From the NCBI RefSeq assembly GCF_023159225.1, contig NC_063174.1, positions 41,656,191-41,720,190 on the forward strand: 64,000 nt of DNA. Direction: 5' to 3'. The DNA comes from Perognathus longimembris pacificus. Lineage: Eukaryota > Chordata > Mammalia > Rodentia > Heteromyidae. A program made the position numbers and the translations under genes. The number at the start of each line of letters is the position of its first letter. Position 1 is the first letter of the stretch. Shown here piece by piece: positions 21,360-32,358 of the stretch. A model generated the notes under the pieces. The model was given only the letters and a program-made list of their open reading frames with translations. It made no database searches and had not been told where the DNA came from.

Positions 21360-23200
21360 TTTATTTTAAGGGAGCTTGCTGTGATATCTCCCCAATGTGT
21401 GTGGGGCCTGGGGGGACAGGGCAGCGGGTCCAGCTGCAGTTGGCATCAGGGAGAGCCACAGGCTGCTGGGGGAGGGGGTGACTCACAGTCGGCCTGAGAC
21501 TCCCAGGTTCCCCTAGATCTGCTGCCCTGCCAGCTGGCTTCCTCTGCCTGCCCTCTACCAAACCCAGAACTTGCTCAGGGTTCCTTCTCCCCAGGAAGAG
21601 CTCAGCTTGAAGGGGTGCCCCTGTGTTGGTCTTAGTGGGAATGTGGGTTCGGGGCTTTCTCAGAAGGCCAGTACCCAAGATGCCTTCCCGCTGCTGCTCC
21701 GCCCCTGTCCAGCTGCAAAAACAACAGTGCATACCCAAAGCCCTGTTATTGCAGCGAGTGACCGTGGAGTCTCTGTGCTCTTGCTTGGCGGGGAGGGGAT
21801 GGGGCCTACCGGCCCTAAATAGACCTGGGGCAGCGTGCCCTGGGGAGGCCCCCCTCTGTGTGGAGAAGGGCTTGGGACAGCTCTGCCAGCAGCCTCCCTG
21901 GCTCCCCGGGGATGGAGGGGGTGGGGCAGCAGGGAGGAAGTTAAGCCACTTGGGAACCCGCTGAGCCAAGGCGTGGGTAGGAGGCGGCACCGTCGTGGCT
22001 CCCTGGCTGGCCAGGGCCAATGCTTTCCCACGGGGTACAGCTGCCCACGGGGCTTCGTGGAGCCATCTACCCTGGGCAGCGAGGAGCTTTTCCTGCCCTC
22101 GCCTCTGAAGGGCCAGGGACTGGCACATGGGAGTCAGAGCCAAGCAGGGCTCTCCCGTCTCCATCCCAGCGCCCTAGGTGTGTTCTGGGCCTCACCGTGA
22201 GGCCAGCGTGGCTCTTAGAGGCTGGACTCTCTGGTGTCATATGACAGGGATAAGGACATGGAAATTCTACCAACCACAGAAAGAGCTTTGGGTGGAAGCC
22301 TGGTCCCTGTGTGACCCCCAAAGGCCATTCCTCCCCATCTAGTATGGAGGCATGGATGCTGTTGATCTAAAGGGCACCGTGCAAGTCTCTGGACACTGGG
22401 TAAAAGCAATGCTCTGCCCTTACTCCCTGTGTGACTGGGCACACCACTTACCCTCTCGGAGTATTGGCTCCAATGACTTCATTTACCCTGTTGAGCCCTG
22501 GGAGGTTTAGAGGTCACATATAGAAAGTCTTGGACACCAAGTCAGTACTTTATTAGGGGAGGTCCTTCCTTGTGTCCTTATCACACAAGCCTAAAGAAGT
22601 CAAGGTAGTTGAGCCTAGAAAGAACCTTCTGATCTCAGGTCTCAGCTTAGTTATCCCCACTCCCACATTCTGTTCAATACAGAGAGCAGCTAGAGAACTG
22701 TGTCCCCACCCCCACCCCCCACCCCAGAGCAAGAAGTGACTAAACTACACTCCCAAGTTAGACAATGACTGTCTGTTGTCAGGATATTCCTGGCCACAGG
22801 CATCAACCCAGGGACAGAGGGGAGCCAGATGGGAGAGGGAGGTCCCCAGGGAGCTGCCAGCAGCCTCTGTCTGCAAATCAGTCACTGAGAGTCACTTAAG
22901 CACTTAGAGGGGGCAGGAAGCTTCTGGAGCAAGGGCTTGGACCCCTCACGGGGCAGCATTCGCATGCGTGTTGCCCTGACTATCTGTCCTTGAGTAGGTA
23001 GGATGGCTGAGAGCTCTTGAAAGAGAGTCCTTGAATGGAAATTGGCATTATTTCTCCCTCAATTATCTCTCTTTGAAATTACAACCAGGTTCTCACTAAA
23101 TGTACTGGGGTCACTTTTAATGGAAATTAAAAATAATCTCTCATGTAATGGGCATCCCGACCTACTTAAAGATCAACAGTAGCACAATGTTTCTGAATCT
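21360..23200. other. GC-rich unique intergenic block
   Basis: CpG frequency is raised at 21760-22200. A 267-codon open frame on the - strand (21361-22164) is the longest in the window but resembles no protein I know and starts at no splice-consistent boundary. A MIR-like piece lies at 22380-22500 (tccctgtgtgactgggcac...ttaccctctcggagtatt). Confidence 0.4.
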
Positions 23201-23259
23201 TCCAGACTGTTCACATCTTTGCTGCTACTGCCATTTCCATCAACAAACAAGATCACCTA

Positions 23260-23382
23260 GTTTTCTCCCTCCCTCCCTTCCTTCTTTCTTTCCTTTCTTT
23301 CCCCTTCCTTCCTTCTTTCTTTCCTTTCTTTCCCCTTCCTTCCTTCCTTCCTTCCTTCCCTCCTTCCTTCCTCCTTCTTTGT
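23260..23382 (+). repeat. (TTCC/TTTC)n pyrimidine microsatellite
   Basis: A long tract with an internal duplicated unit of about 35 bases (cttccttctttctttcc repeated). Confidence 0.95.
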
Positions 23383-23818
23383 GCAGTACTTGGGCTTGAA
23401 CTCAAGGCCTCATGCTCTCACTTTGCATTTTCTAAGCTGGCACTGTGCCACTTGAACCATGCCACCACTTCAGGCTTCTTGCTGGCTAATTGGAGATAAA
23501 AGTATCACCAATTGGGGCTGGGAATATGGCCTAGTGGCAAGAGTGCTTGCCTCCTATACATGAAGCTCTCGGTTTGATTCCCCAGCACCACATATATGGA
23601 AAACGGCCAGAAGGGGCACTGTGGCTCAGGTGGCAGAGTGCTAGCCTTGAGCGGGAAGAAGCCAGGGATGGTGCTCAGGTCCTGAGTCCAAGGCCCAGGA
23701 CTGGCCAAAAAAAAAAAAAAAGTATCACCAATTTGTCTGCCGGGGCTGGCTTCAAACTATGATCATTAGGCCATGAGTAGCTAGGATTATAGGCATGAGC
23801 CACAGGTGCCTGGCCTCT
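23383..23818 (-). mobile_element. Antisense B1/Geo composite interrupted by a sense IDL-Geo (23514-23717)
   Basis: The outer element occupies 23383-23513 and 23734-23818. The inner young-subtype IDL-Geo is flanked by the 16-base duplication aaaagtatcaccaatt at 23498-23513 and 23718-23733. Confidence 0.93.
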
Positions 23819-23819
23819 C

Positions 23820-26020
23820 ATTTCATTTCTAAGAGGCAGACTGAGGCTGTCTGGCTTTTAAAGTTAAGCTTCCGCATGGTATAACAATCAATAGCACTCT
23901 ACCATAGTTGAGGGGATAATAAACAAACTGTTTTGTTCTACTTATATGCTTGGTACATTCTCACTTAGAGTAGAGCCCTTGATCAAAACCAGCCCTTCTC
24001 ATAAGGCTGTTCTAGCTACCAGATAAATAAATAAATAGAATAAGGGATGAAGTATTTAATCCAAAGGCAAAAATTGGTAAACTATAATGGATAATGTTGC
24101 TTATTTTCACTGTTTCTCCTTGTAGGAGGGTTTTATTCTGTCTTCCATGTGATGCTTGACATAAAGGTGTTGGATAAAACATTAGTTATTTATTGAAATT
24201 GTTTATCTATGAACAAAAAAATTTTAATACCACTAGGGAATGACAACAGGAAGTATTTTATTTTTTTAATTACATCCCCCGATACCATTATCTGTGCCTG
24301 ACATTCAAATTTTTCTCCAAATTTCTAGCAATTGACTGTGTACTATCTAGTGGCAGGGAATCTCAGAAGTACAAGATCTCACAAAAACATAGATCCACAT
24401 TTAGACCAAGTTACATTTCTAGGTTAGCAGAAGCAATCACACAATGAACCCCAACCTTGGCTAAAAATTAGATTGGGCTCCTTGAAGGATAAAGGAGAAG
24501 TTTAGCTAAGACTCCAGAAACTAAGAGTAAAGACGAAGGAGAATCTGGGGAGATGCTTCATGGGTACTACCTTCAGACAAGGCTAGGTCTAAGAGCATAC
24601 ATCAGCCTGTTTCAATGGCTACTTCATTGGCTCTTTATTGCTCTAGGACTTGGTTATGCTGGCTTCTCCTGGAATAATTGCTTGGCTTTCTTCTGGGGCA
24701 GTAGCCTCACTCCTAAATCAAACAATCTCTCACTATAAGGCAGGAAAGTTGGCCCTGGACAGTCTACAGCCAACTGTGTACAGGAGATAATCTCAAAGAG
24801 GAAACCTGGCTTTTCCCCAGGGTCTACATACCAACTAGTGGAAGAACTGTAAGGCTGTCATCTCCCATCAACACGGAGATTGAATGATGGATCAGACCCG
24901 GGTGGCGTGCCATGCCCCAGGTTAGGGACCCCTTGGAGCACCAGGAGGCACTGAGATCGACAGTTCTACCCAAACCCCATGGGACAAGGAGGGGTAATTC
25001 CCAACGGAAAGGGGGGGCAGGGTAGACAAAAACAACAGGTGTCTACTACAATAGCACTTGTTCTCAGGTTGCGTAGAGACATGACTTATGCACCAAAACA
25101 ATCAGAGAAGGATGAAAACAGTGATGCACTCACATTCACAAGTGTTGAGTCAAAGCCTTTCAGGAAAAGGAAGTGATCCCATGGCCTAAAAGAGATCCTT
25201 TACAACACAGATGACACAAATATTTTGATCAGCCTCATTTCAGTCACCTGATCTCCAAATTCAGTTCAGGAAACTTATCTAACTAGATAGTTATTCAGAA
25301 TGTTTGTAATTGGCACCTTTAGGGAATAACTGGGAGTTTCGGTAGATTTTTTATTATATTTCTGGTTGAGAAAATGAACCTATATTTGATCACATGTAAT
25401 TTCTTATAAATAACTTTAATTTCTGGTTGTAAGTGGGATATGTTTCTTATAAATAAGTATAAAATTTCAGAATAACACATACATTAAAAATTAAAAAGAA
25501 CTTGGCTTTTTTAGGATTGGGTGTGACAGCAAGTGATTGAAACCCTAAAGCAACCGTGGTTTTAACAAACTCCAAGCTTATTTTGCTCTGAGCTGCATAT
25601 AACTCCAAAGGCAAATAATCCAGCTGGTGTGGGACTACTCCTCCAAGGCCCCAGGGTAGCCACACTTCTGCCAGCTCACTACTCTGCCATCTCTACCACA
25701 TGGTATCTCAGCTGGCAGAGAAGAAACATGGCAAGAAAAAGAAAGGGATGCAAAGGTGAACACCCATCACAGTTCTCCTAGAGAAGGTTCTCAGAACAAC
25801 ACATATGCACACCATCCCATTGGTAAGAACGAGTCACATTGCCACAGCTGCCCACTAAGGAGAGTGGGAAATGCAGACTTTATTCTAGGTGGTTGTTTTC
25901 TCCAATAAGTTCCATTCGAATATCCTGCTCTATAGAAAAGGGAAATGATTATGGGGGCAATTAAGGGTCTCTGATAAATCTATAATCATACCACCTAGAG
26001 ATAGTCACTGTTCACAAGTA
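23820..26020. other. Unassigned, mostly unique intergenic sequence
   Basis: AT-rich, with a GC-richer patch at 24860-25060 that has different composition. I recognise no repeat family or coding exon here. Confidence 0.35.
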
Positions 26021-26115
26021 TATACATATCCACGTCCATATATCTACACATATACATATACACTCATATGTATGTATGTCTATATATGTGTGTTTACTTG
26101 TATTTCATATATATT
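26020..26115 (+). repeat. (TATA/CATA) degenerate microsatellite
   Basis: Alternating tatacatatacac and tatgtatgtatg units. Confidence 0.8.
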
Positions 26116-26129
26116 AAATATACATATGA

Positions 26130-26296
26130 AATTGATAATCCCCAGTGATAGAAGCAAAATTGATGGGAATATATTAAAATGTGTGGAAATGTGGCAATGA
26201 AATCCCCTTTTGTACAACTAATATAAGCTAATAAGTTTGAAATTTTTTATTATTAAAGAGTTATATAAAGAGGTTATAATTCCATGCTAGATTATG
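26130..26296 (+). mobile_element. Rodent L1 3' end fragment (sense)
   Basis: Reads gtgtggaaatgtggcaatga then cttttgtacaactaatataa, the common sense-strand end of rodent L1. Confidence 0.6.
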
Positions 26297-26311
26297 TGTA
26301 CAATGCATCTT

Positions 26312-26517
26312 TTTTTTTTTTTTTTGGCCAGTCCTGGGGCTTGGACTCAGGGCCTGAGCACTGAACCTGGCTTCTTTTTGCTCAAGGCTAGCACTCTGCC
26401 ACTTGAGCCACAGCGCCACTTCTGGCCATTTTCTGTTTATGTGGTGCTGGGGAATCGAACCCAGGGCCTCATGTATATGAGGCAGGCACTCTTGCCACTA
26501 GGCCATATCCCCAGCCC
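26312..26517 (-). mobile_element. IDL-Geo SINE (antisense), 15-base target duplication
   Basis: Full dimer. Duplication tgtacaatgcatctt is at 26297-26311 and 26518-26532. Confidence 0.95.
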
Positions 26518-26610
26518 TGTACAATGCATCTTGATCAATGTCACCCCTTCCATCATTCTCCACCATTTTTTTTCCTCTCATCTTTACCCTCAAGTAAATT
26601 TTTAGAGTGT

Positions 26611-26829
26611 GCTGATGGTCCTGGGGCTTGAACTCAGGGCCTTGCCACTGTCCCTGAGTTTTTTGCTCAAGGCTAGTAGTCTATCACTTGAGCCACAGTT
26701 CTACCTTTGGCTTTTGGTGGATTGGAAATAAGAGTCTGACTTTCTTGCTTGGGCTGGCTTTGAACCATGAGCCTCAGATCTCAGCCTCCTGAGTAGCTAG
26801 GATTACAGGTGTGAGCCACTGGTGCCTGG
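26611..26829 (-). mobile_element. B1/Geo composite SINE (antisense)
   Basis: Geo half ttttttgctcaaggctag, B1 half ctgagtagctaggattacag. Confidence 0.92.
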
Positions 26830-26839
26830 AAAGAGAGTA

Positions 26840-27360
26840 GCTTTTTTGTTTGTTATCTGAGTACAATTTCCTGTGGCTCACCTATGTTATCGCATGGATT
26901 AATTGTTCCTTTTTATTGCCAAGCAATAGTCAGTTGTGTGGATGTACAACAACTTGTTTAAATAATCACCAACTGGAAGACATCTAAGTAGTTTACAGTT
27001 TGTGGTTATTATGATTAAAACTGCTATAAACAGTCAGGTACAAGTTCTTTCTCTGGGATAAGTGAACAAGTGCAGTTGCTATGCTGTATAAATTCATTTT
27101 TTTTCTAGTCCCGGGGCTTGAACTCAGGGCCTGAGCACTGTCTCTGGCTTCTTTTGCTCAAGCTAGCACTCTACCGCTTGAGCCACACCACCACTTCTGG
27201 CTTTTTCTGTTTATGTGGTGCTGAGGAATCAAACCTAGGGCTTCATGCATGCTAAGCAAGCACTCAACCACTAAGCCACATTCCCAGCCCTATAAATTCA
27301 TTTTTAGTTTTGAAGACAACTACTAATAATTTCCAAGGGTGCTTATATGTAACATGCCTT
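26840..27360 (-). mobile_element. Old L1 3'-end fragment (antisense), split by IDL-Geo
   Basis: The L1M-like antisense path (ttgccaagcaatagtcagttg...actgctataaacagtcagg) is interrupted at 27102-27290 by an IDL-Geo. Confidence 0.65.
27102..27290 (-). mobile_element. IDL-Geo SINE (antisense), 15-base target duplication
   Basis: Duplication tataaattcattttt is at 27087-27101 and 27291-27305. Confidence 0.95.
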
Positions 27361-27370
27361 TCAAACTTGA

Positions 27371-27470
27371 TATGGAGTGGGGACGTAGCTCAGTAGCAAA
27401 GTGCTTGCCTAGCAAGTACAATGTACTAGGTTTGATCCCCAGTAGCAGAAAAGAAGACAAACAAAAGAGT
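27371..27470 (+). mobile_element. ID-like SINE monomer
   Basis: A single tRNA-like unit, gacgtagctcagtagcaaag...ggtttgatccccagtagc, with no Geo half. It may be the older ID ancestor type. Confidence 0.75.
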
Positions 27471-27607
27471 TAAAACAAAACCCAAATATCAAATTTAATA
27501 TGGGCACAGAAGAGGTGGAGAGCTTTGGAGCTCTGGGTTCAATCCCCACTACTGTTCAAATAAACAAGAATAATAAATAAAAATTATCATTAAGTATTTA
27601 CTATGTG

Positions 27608-27608
<1 letters not shown>

Positions 27609-27642
<34 letters not shown>

Positions 27643-27644
27643 GT
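27609..27644 (+). repeat. (GAT)n microsatellite
   Basis: Eleven tandem gat units, then gatggtgat. Confidence 0.97.
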
Positions 27645-27817
27645 GATTTTGGTGATCCTGAGGCTTGAGCTCAGTGCCTTATGTTTACTAAACAATCACT
27701 TATGCTTACTAAACTATCACCTCAGTCCTTTTTTTCTTCATTTTGCTTCTGGTAGCATTTGAGGATTAAACTTGTCTTGTATGCAAGTTCTTTATCACAT
27801 TCCAGTCCTTCTGTTAT

Positions 27818-28046
27818 TTTTTTTTGGTCAGTTGTGGGGCTTGAACTCTGGGCTGGGGCACTGATCCTGAGCACTTCAGCTCAGGGCTAGTGCTCTACCC
27901 CTTGAGCCACAGCACCACTTCCAGTTTTCTGGTGGAAATAAGAGTCTCACACACTTCCTTGCCTGGGCTGGCTTTGGACTGCAATCCTCAAATCTCAGCC
28001 TCCTGAGTAGCTAGGATTATAGGCGAGAGCCATTGGCACCTGGCCT
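27818..28046 (-). mobile_element. B1/Geo composite SINE (antisense)
   Basis: Reads ttggtcagttgtggggcttg...cctgagtagctaggattata...ggcacctggcc. Confidence 0.9.
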
Positions 28047-28049
28047 GTT

Positions 28050-28310
28050 ATTCTTTAAAACATGATATTCCATTGTGTGGTTTATTGTAATGTCCTGAAT
28101 AAATTTCCTAATTTTGAACATTTAGTATTTTATGTTACAAATATTGGTGAATATATTATTGTAGAGTAGTACCATTTGTGCCTGTTTCAAAGTATATTTT
28201 AAGATAAATTTCTACGCATGAACATGATTGAGAGTATGAATGAACATTGTAAACCTTTTTGCTATGTTTCTAAAATTATCCTACTGAAAAGTACTTCAAA
28301 CACTCTTACA
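28050..28310 (-). mobile_element. Old L1 3'-end fragment (antisense)
   Basis: Reads gatattccattgtgtggttt...ataaatttctacgcatgaac...tctaaaattatcctactg, like the antisense L1M 3' end. Confidence 0.55.
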
Positions 28311-28311
28311 G

Positions 28312-28532
28312 GGCTGGGAATATGGCCTAGTGGTAAAGTGCTCACCTCGTATACATGAAGGCCTGGGTTCGATTCTCCAGCACCACATATATAGAAAAGG
28401 CCAGAAGTGGTGCTGTGGTTTAAGTGGCAGAGTGCTAGCCTTGAGCAAAAAAGAAGCCAGGTTCAGTGCTCAGGCCCTGAGTCCAAAACCCAGGACTGGC
28501 AAAAAACAAAACAAAACAAAAAAAAACACCGC
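28312..28532 (+). mobile_element. IDL-Geo SINE (sense), 13-base target duplication
   Basis: Duplication aacactcttacag is at 28299-28311 and 28533-28545. The A-rich tail is (caaaa)n. Confidence 0.95.
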
Positions 28533-28545
28533 AACACTCTTACAG

Positions 28546-28985
28546 CATTAGATGAGAATTGGGGCAAAGCTTCTCAAAGTATTAATATTGCAACATAAGT
28601 GATACACAAATTATTGGTGTCATTAATATCTTACAAACCAACTAATATGAGATAGCCAATACAAGACCTTAGAGCAGGCAAGTGACAGAAAACTTCAAAG
28701 TCACACAAATGATAGAGAACTGTATCTCCTCATGAAAGAAGTTTAAAGATAGGACACTCCTACATTTGCTCCTTTTGTATACTGACTGTCATCAAAGATA
28801 CCACAGTACAGAAACTAAATGGACAGGCTCTGAAGCCAGCTATTGGGCTTTCATCCTAGCTCTTCCACTTACTAGGTATATGACATTGAACATGTTACTC
28901 AGCTTCCCCTTTTGAAATGGCTGTATTTCATAAAGAATAAAATTATGTCATTTCAAGGAAAACAAATGGAATTGGATCCTCAGGT
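28546..28985. other. Intergenic sequence with a MIR fragment
   Basis: 28815-28935 follows the MIR order (cctagctcttccacttacta...gttactcagcttcccctttt). The remainder is unassigned. Confidence 0.6.
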
Positions 28986-28994
28986 CAAGTGAAA

Positions 28995-29590
28995 TAGGCT
29001 AGACTGAGAAAGTCAAACATTGCATGTTCTCTCTCATGCAGAATCCAGACCTGAAAAAAAAGAAAGAAAGAAAGATACAAATGTAAAACAGGGGATGTTC
29101 TTAGGAGGGGGAACCAGCAGGAGAGGACGAGATGGAAGAAGAGGATGAAATAATTTTTTTTTTAAAGAGGGGCTGGGAATGTGGCTTAGTGGTAGAGTGC
29201 TTGCCTAGCATACATGAAGCCCTGGGTTTGATTCCTCAGCACCACACATTCAGAAGCACTGTGGCTCAAGTGGCACAGTGCTAGCCTTGAGCAAAGGGAG
29301 GGCAGGGACAGTGCTCATGCCTGAGTGCAAGTCCTAGGACTGGCAAAGAAAAAAAAAAAGAGGAGGAAGAGTTGAATATCGTCAAAGGGCTTCATATGCA
29401 TATGTGGAAATAGGATAATGAAACCCATAAACATTGCCTAAAAAGGTGGGGGGGGGACCAGAAAGAGTAATATAAGGAATGATTTGATCCTATATTTGAT
29501 TAAGTATAATATCATTATATGGATGTATGAGAATATTATTATGAAACCTCTTATACAATTAACATATACTAATACAAAAGAGAAAGTGAC
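28995..29590 (+). mobile_element. Rodent L1 3' end (sense), split by IDL-Geo at 29168-29358
   Basis: Reads attgcatgttctctctcatg, then atccagacctgaaaaaaaag, then after the SINE atatgcatatgtggaaatag and ttatacaattaacatatac. The inserted IDL-Geo lies in sense with an A-rich tail. Confidence 0.8.
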
Positions 29591-29632
29591 TGTACCTACC
29601 TCAAGTACCTACCTCAAGTACCTACCTCAAGA
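29586..29632 (+). repeat. Three tandem copies of a 13-base unit
   Basis: The unit gtacctacctcaa repeats three times between gact and gattgtc. Confidence 0.95.
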
Positions 29633-30110
29633 TTGTCATTAAGAGTAACAAGAGTTAATGTATGTGAATAATCTATGAAATGTTGATATTATGAAGGGTT
29701 TGAGTTCTTACTCTGTTCTGCCTTCCTCAGCAGTTATCTTTAATGGCAGTCTTGAAACTGGGGGTAGATAGAAAACAGAGCAGTAATTCCAGGCATCACA
29801 TTCAAGATCAGAACTAGAGAAGACTAGTCTCTATTTCCTTCTTCAGGGCAGCGAGACCTTTTCAAGAAGTCCCAAACAAATCTCTCTTTTTTTTAATACC
29901 CTGCTGATTAGAAGATAGGTTTCTCTATAACATCAATTTTTTTTAAAGTGGGGGGTAGGGAGGGGAAGAATGGAATTACCGTGATTGTCTTAGGCCAATC
30001 AGCATGTTCCCATGATAGGGTCACTTTCTATGTTGATAGAAAGACAAAATCAGTTCTGTTAAAAGAGAGAAGAATGAAACTAATATTGGATGAGCAATAA
30101 GAATATCTGC
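29633..30110. other. Unassigned intergenic sequence
   Basis: AT-rich with two T-rich runs. No gene recognised. Confidence 0.35.
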
Positions 30111-30114
30111 CACA

Positions 30115-30205
30115 CATCACATTAGAAAAATAGGCAAACCATATGGCCAGTAATTCACAAGAAGTACTACAAATGGTCAATAAACATATTTAAAATGCTT
30201 GTCTC
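30115..30205 (+). mobile_element. L1 ORF2-like fragment (sense)
   Basis: Reads aatggtcaataaacatattt preceded by aaataggcaaacc, similar to the 3' part of mammalian L1 ORF2. Short and noncoding. Confidence 0.5.
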
Positions 30206-30329
30206 CTCCTCTTCCTCCTCCTTCTCCTTCTTCTATACTAGAATTTGAATTTAGGGCCTCAAGCAACTCCAGAAAGAAAAGAAGCAAGCAGGGGAGTTTT
30301 TTCTTAACAGTTTGACATCTTTTATTTAT

Positions 30330-30800
30330 TTATTTTTGTGTTGGTCGTGGGCCTTGATCTCAGGGCCTGGCTGCTGCTGTCCCTGAGCTTTTTTGCTCAA
30401 GGCCAGTGCTCTACCACTTTGAGCCACAGTGCCACTTCTGGTTTTCTGGTGGTTAGTTGGAGATAAGAGTCTCATGGAGGGCTGGGAATATGGCCTAGTG
30501 GCAAGAGTGCTTGCCTCATATACGTGAAGCCCTGGGTTTGATTCCCCAGTACCACATATCTAGAAAATGGCCAGAAGTGGTACTGTGGCTCAAGTAGCAG
30601 AGTGCTTTTTTTGAGCAAAAAGAAGCCAGGGACAGTGCTCAGGCCCTGAGTTTCAGGCCCAGGACTGGCAAAATGAAATAAAATAAAAAGAGTCTCATGG
30701 ACTTTTTTTTTTTGCCTTGGCTAGCTCCAAAATATAATCCTCAAATTTCAGCCTCTGGAGTAGCTAGGATTAACAGGCGTGAGCCACCAGTGCCCAGCTC
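30330..30800 (-). mobile_element. Antisense B1/Geo composite interrupted by sense IDL-Geo (30479-30687)
   Basis: The outer parts are 30330-30478 and 30702-30800. The inner element is flanked by the 14-base duplication aagagtctcatgga at 30465-30478 and 30688-30701. Confidence 0.94.
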
Positions 30801-30815
30801 AGAGTCAGACTTCTT

Positions 30816-30820
<5 letters not shown>

Positions 30821-30850
<30 letters not shown>
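30821..30850 (+). repeat. (CA)n microsatellite
   Basis: About 13 ca units. Confidence 0.95.
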
Positions 30851-30851
<1 letters not shown>

Positions 30852-31069
30852 TTGTTAAAATAGTATCAGATTAGCTTGGGAATATGTAAATTTGGCAATG
30901 AAATAAAATGGAGAGCTCCAAAATAGTCTCATGCATGATAGAAACTGAACATCTGAGAGTACTAACATTAGGAATCACTGGAGAAAGAATGAAAAAAGAA
31001 AATTAGATTGACTGCCACTTTCCATTCTACATAAAAAGTAATTCTAAAACATTCAGATGGAATTTTGAA

Positions 31070-31160
31070 ATAGATGGAACTGGTAGTATAATTCAGTGAT
31101 GGAGTCCTTGCCTAGCATTCATGAGGCCTTAGGTTCAATGCCTAACATAAATACCTAAAT
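31070..31160 (+). mobile_element. ID-like SINE monomer (sense, diverged)
   Basis: Reads tagtataattcagtgatgg...ttgcctagcattcatgaggc...aggttcaatgcc. No Geo half. Confidence 0.65.
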
Positions 31161-31265
31161 AATGAATCATATTTCAAATACACTATAGCATATATATACA
31201 TATATATGATTAGGGAAGCATTTCCTAAATAAGACACATAAAAATTACTATAAAATACAAGGCCA

Positions 31266-31436
31266 GGGCTGGGAATATGGCTTAGTGGCAAGAGTGCTTT
31301 CCTTGTATACATGAAGCCCCAGGTTCCATTCCCCAGCATCATATATATATAGAAAATGGCCGGAACTGGCGCTGTGGCTCAAGTGGTAGAGTGCTAGCCT
31401 TGAGCAAAAAGAAGCCAGGGTAAGTGTTCAGGAAAA
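31266..31436 (+). mobile_element. IDL-Geo SINE, 3'-shortened, with 14-base target duplication
   Basis: The Geo half stops at agtgttcagg and then an A8 run. Duplication aaaatacaaggcca is at 31252-31265 and 31437-31450, so the shortened form itself was inserted. Confidence 0.92.
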
Positions 31437-31504
31437 AAAATACAAGGCCAAGAGCTGAACACATTGAATTTTTAAAAAATCCTGTTTAAAGACATCTCAG
31501 AATT

Positions 31505-31620
31505 GTACATGGTGGGGCATGTCTGTAATCCTAGAATTTGGGAGGTAGAGCATTTCAATTTTGACACCAGTAAGGGTTGAAAAGTGGTGTTTTTTTTTCT
31601 TAAAAAAATCAAAACCTCAA
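31505..31620 (+). mobile_element. B1 SINE (sense, diverged)
   Basis: Reads tggtggggcatgtctgtaat and ttgggaggtagagcatttc. Confidence 0.6.
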
Positions 31621-31639
31621 AGACAGGGTATAAATTTCA

Positions 31640-31890
31640 TAAATTGTTATGACCATGTGTTTTTATTTCTTGACTGTTAGTATAGTATGATGTATTACAC
31701 TAGTCAATTTCCACATACTGAAACATGAATACAAGTTCATACTTGTACATACATGAGAATGGAACTAGGAAACTTGAGGAGAGGATGGGGAAAATGATGG
31801 AAGGGATGTCACTGATCAAGACTGCATTGTACACATAAATGGACATGTAAAAATTGAAGCTTCTTTGAACAACTATTTGATGATACACAT
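31640..31890 (+). mobile_element. Probable rodent L1 3' end fragment (sense)
   Basis: Reads gaaacatgaatacaagttca...aagactgcattgtacacata, resembling the rodent L1 3' region. Family assignment is uncertain. Confidence 0.45.
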
Positions 31891-31924
31891 TTCTATTCCA
31901 AGTTTAAATTCTATTTCATATGTA

Positions 31925-32050
31925 TTGTTCTTTTTTTAACGTGTTGCTGGATTTGATTTGCTAATAATTTGTTGCAGATTTTTGGTGCAAGACAGATTGT
32001 TTTATATGTTTGGTTTTTTTTGTACTATCTTTGTGTAGTTTCGGCAATCT
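31925..32050 (-). mobile_element. L1 ORF2 fragment (antisense)
   Basis: Reads gttgctggatttgatttgct then gatttttggtgcaagacag, the standard antisense ORF2 reverse-transcriptase segment. Confidence 0.75.
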
Positions 32051-32226
32051 TTGTGAAGGGTAATTTGTCACTTGCAACAAAAGTCTTAAAAACGTATGTG
32101 CCTAAGGATTCTACTTTGAGAAATTTATCATTAGGGAATAATTCCTATTACACAGAGACTTTGGGTTCAGAGAGGCATTTATCTATGTGTAAACTCACCC
32201 TTCCCTAACTGTTAAATATTGTGAGT

Positions 32227-32358
32227 GGGGGAGGGGGAGGGGAAGTGGAAGAAAAATGAGGGAGGGGGTAACAAGTATGACAAGAAATGTACTCACTGCC
32301 TTACGTTTGTAATGTCACCCCTCTGTACATCACCTTGACAACAAAATTAAATTTAAAA
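32227..32358 (+). mobile_element. Short 3'-end retroinsertion with 13-base target duplication
   Basis: A 132-base insertion ends in an A-rich tail (attaaatttaaaaaa) and is flanked by aaatattgtgagt at 32214-32226 and 32359-32371. Its end gtaatgtcacccctctgtac resembles the sequence at 54645-54670, so it is likely a 5'-truncated L1-type insertion. Confidence 0.8.

Noticed and set aside
27371..27470. Possible tRNA gene
   Set aside because: A and B boxes are present but the unit is an ID-like SINE monomer without a full cloverleaf context.
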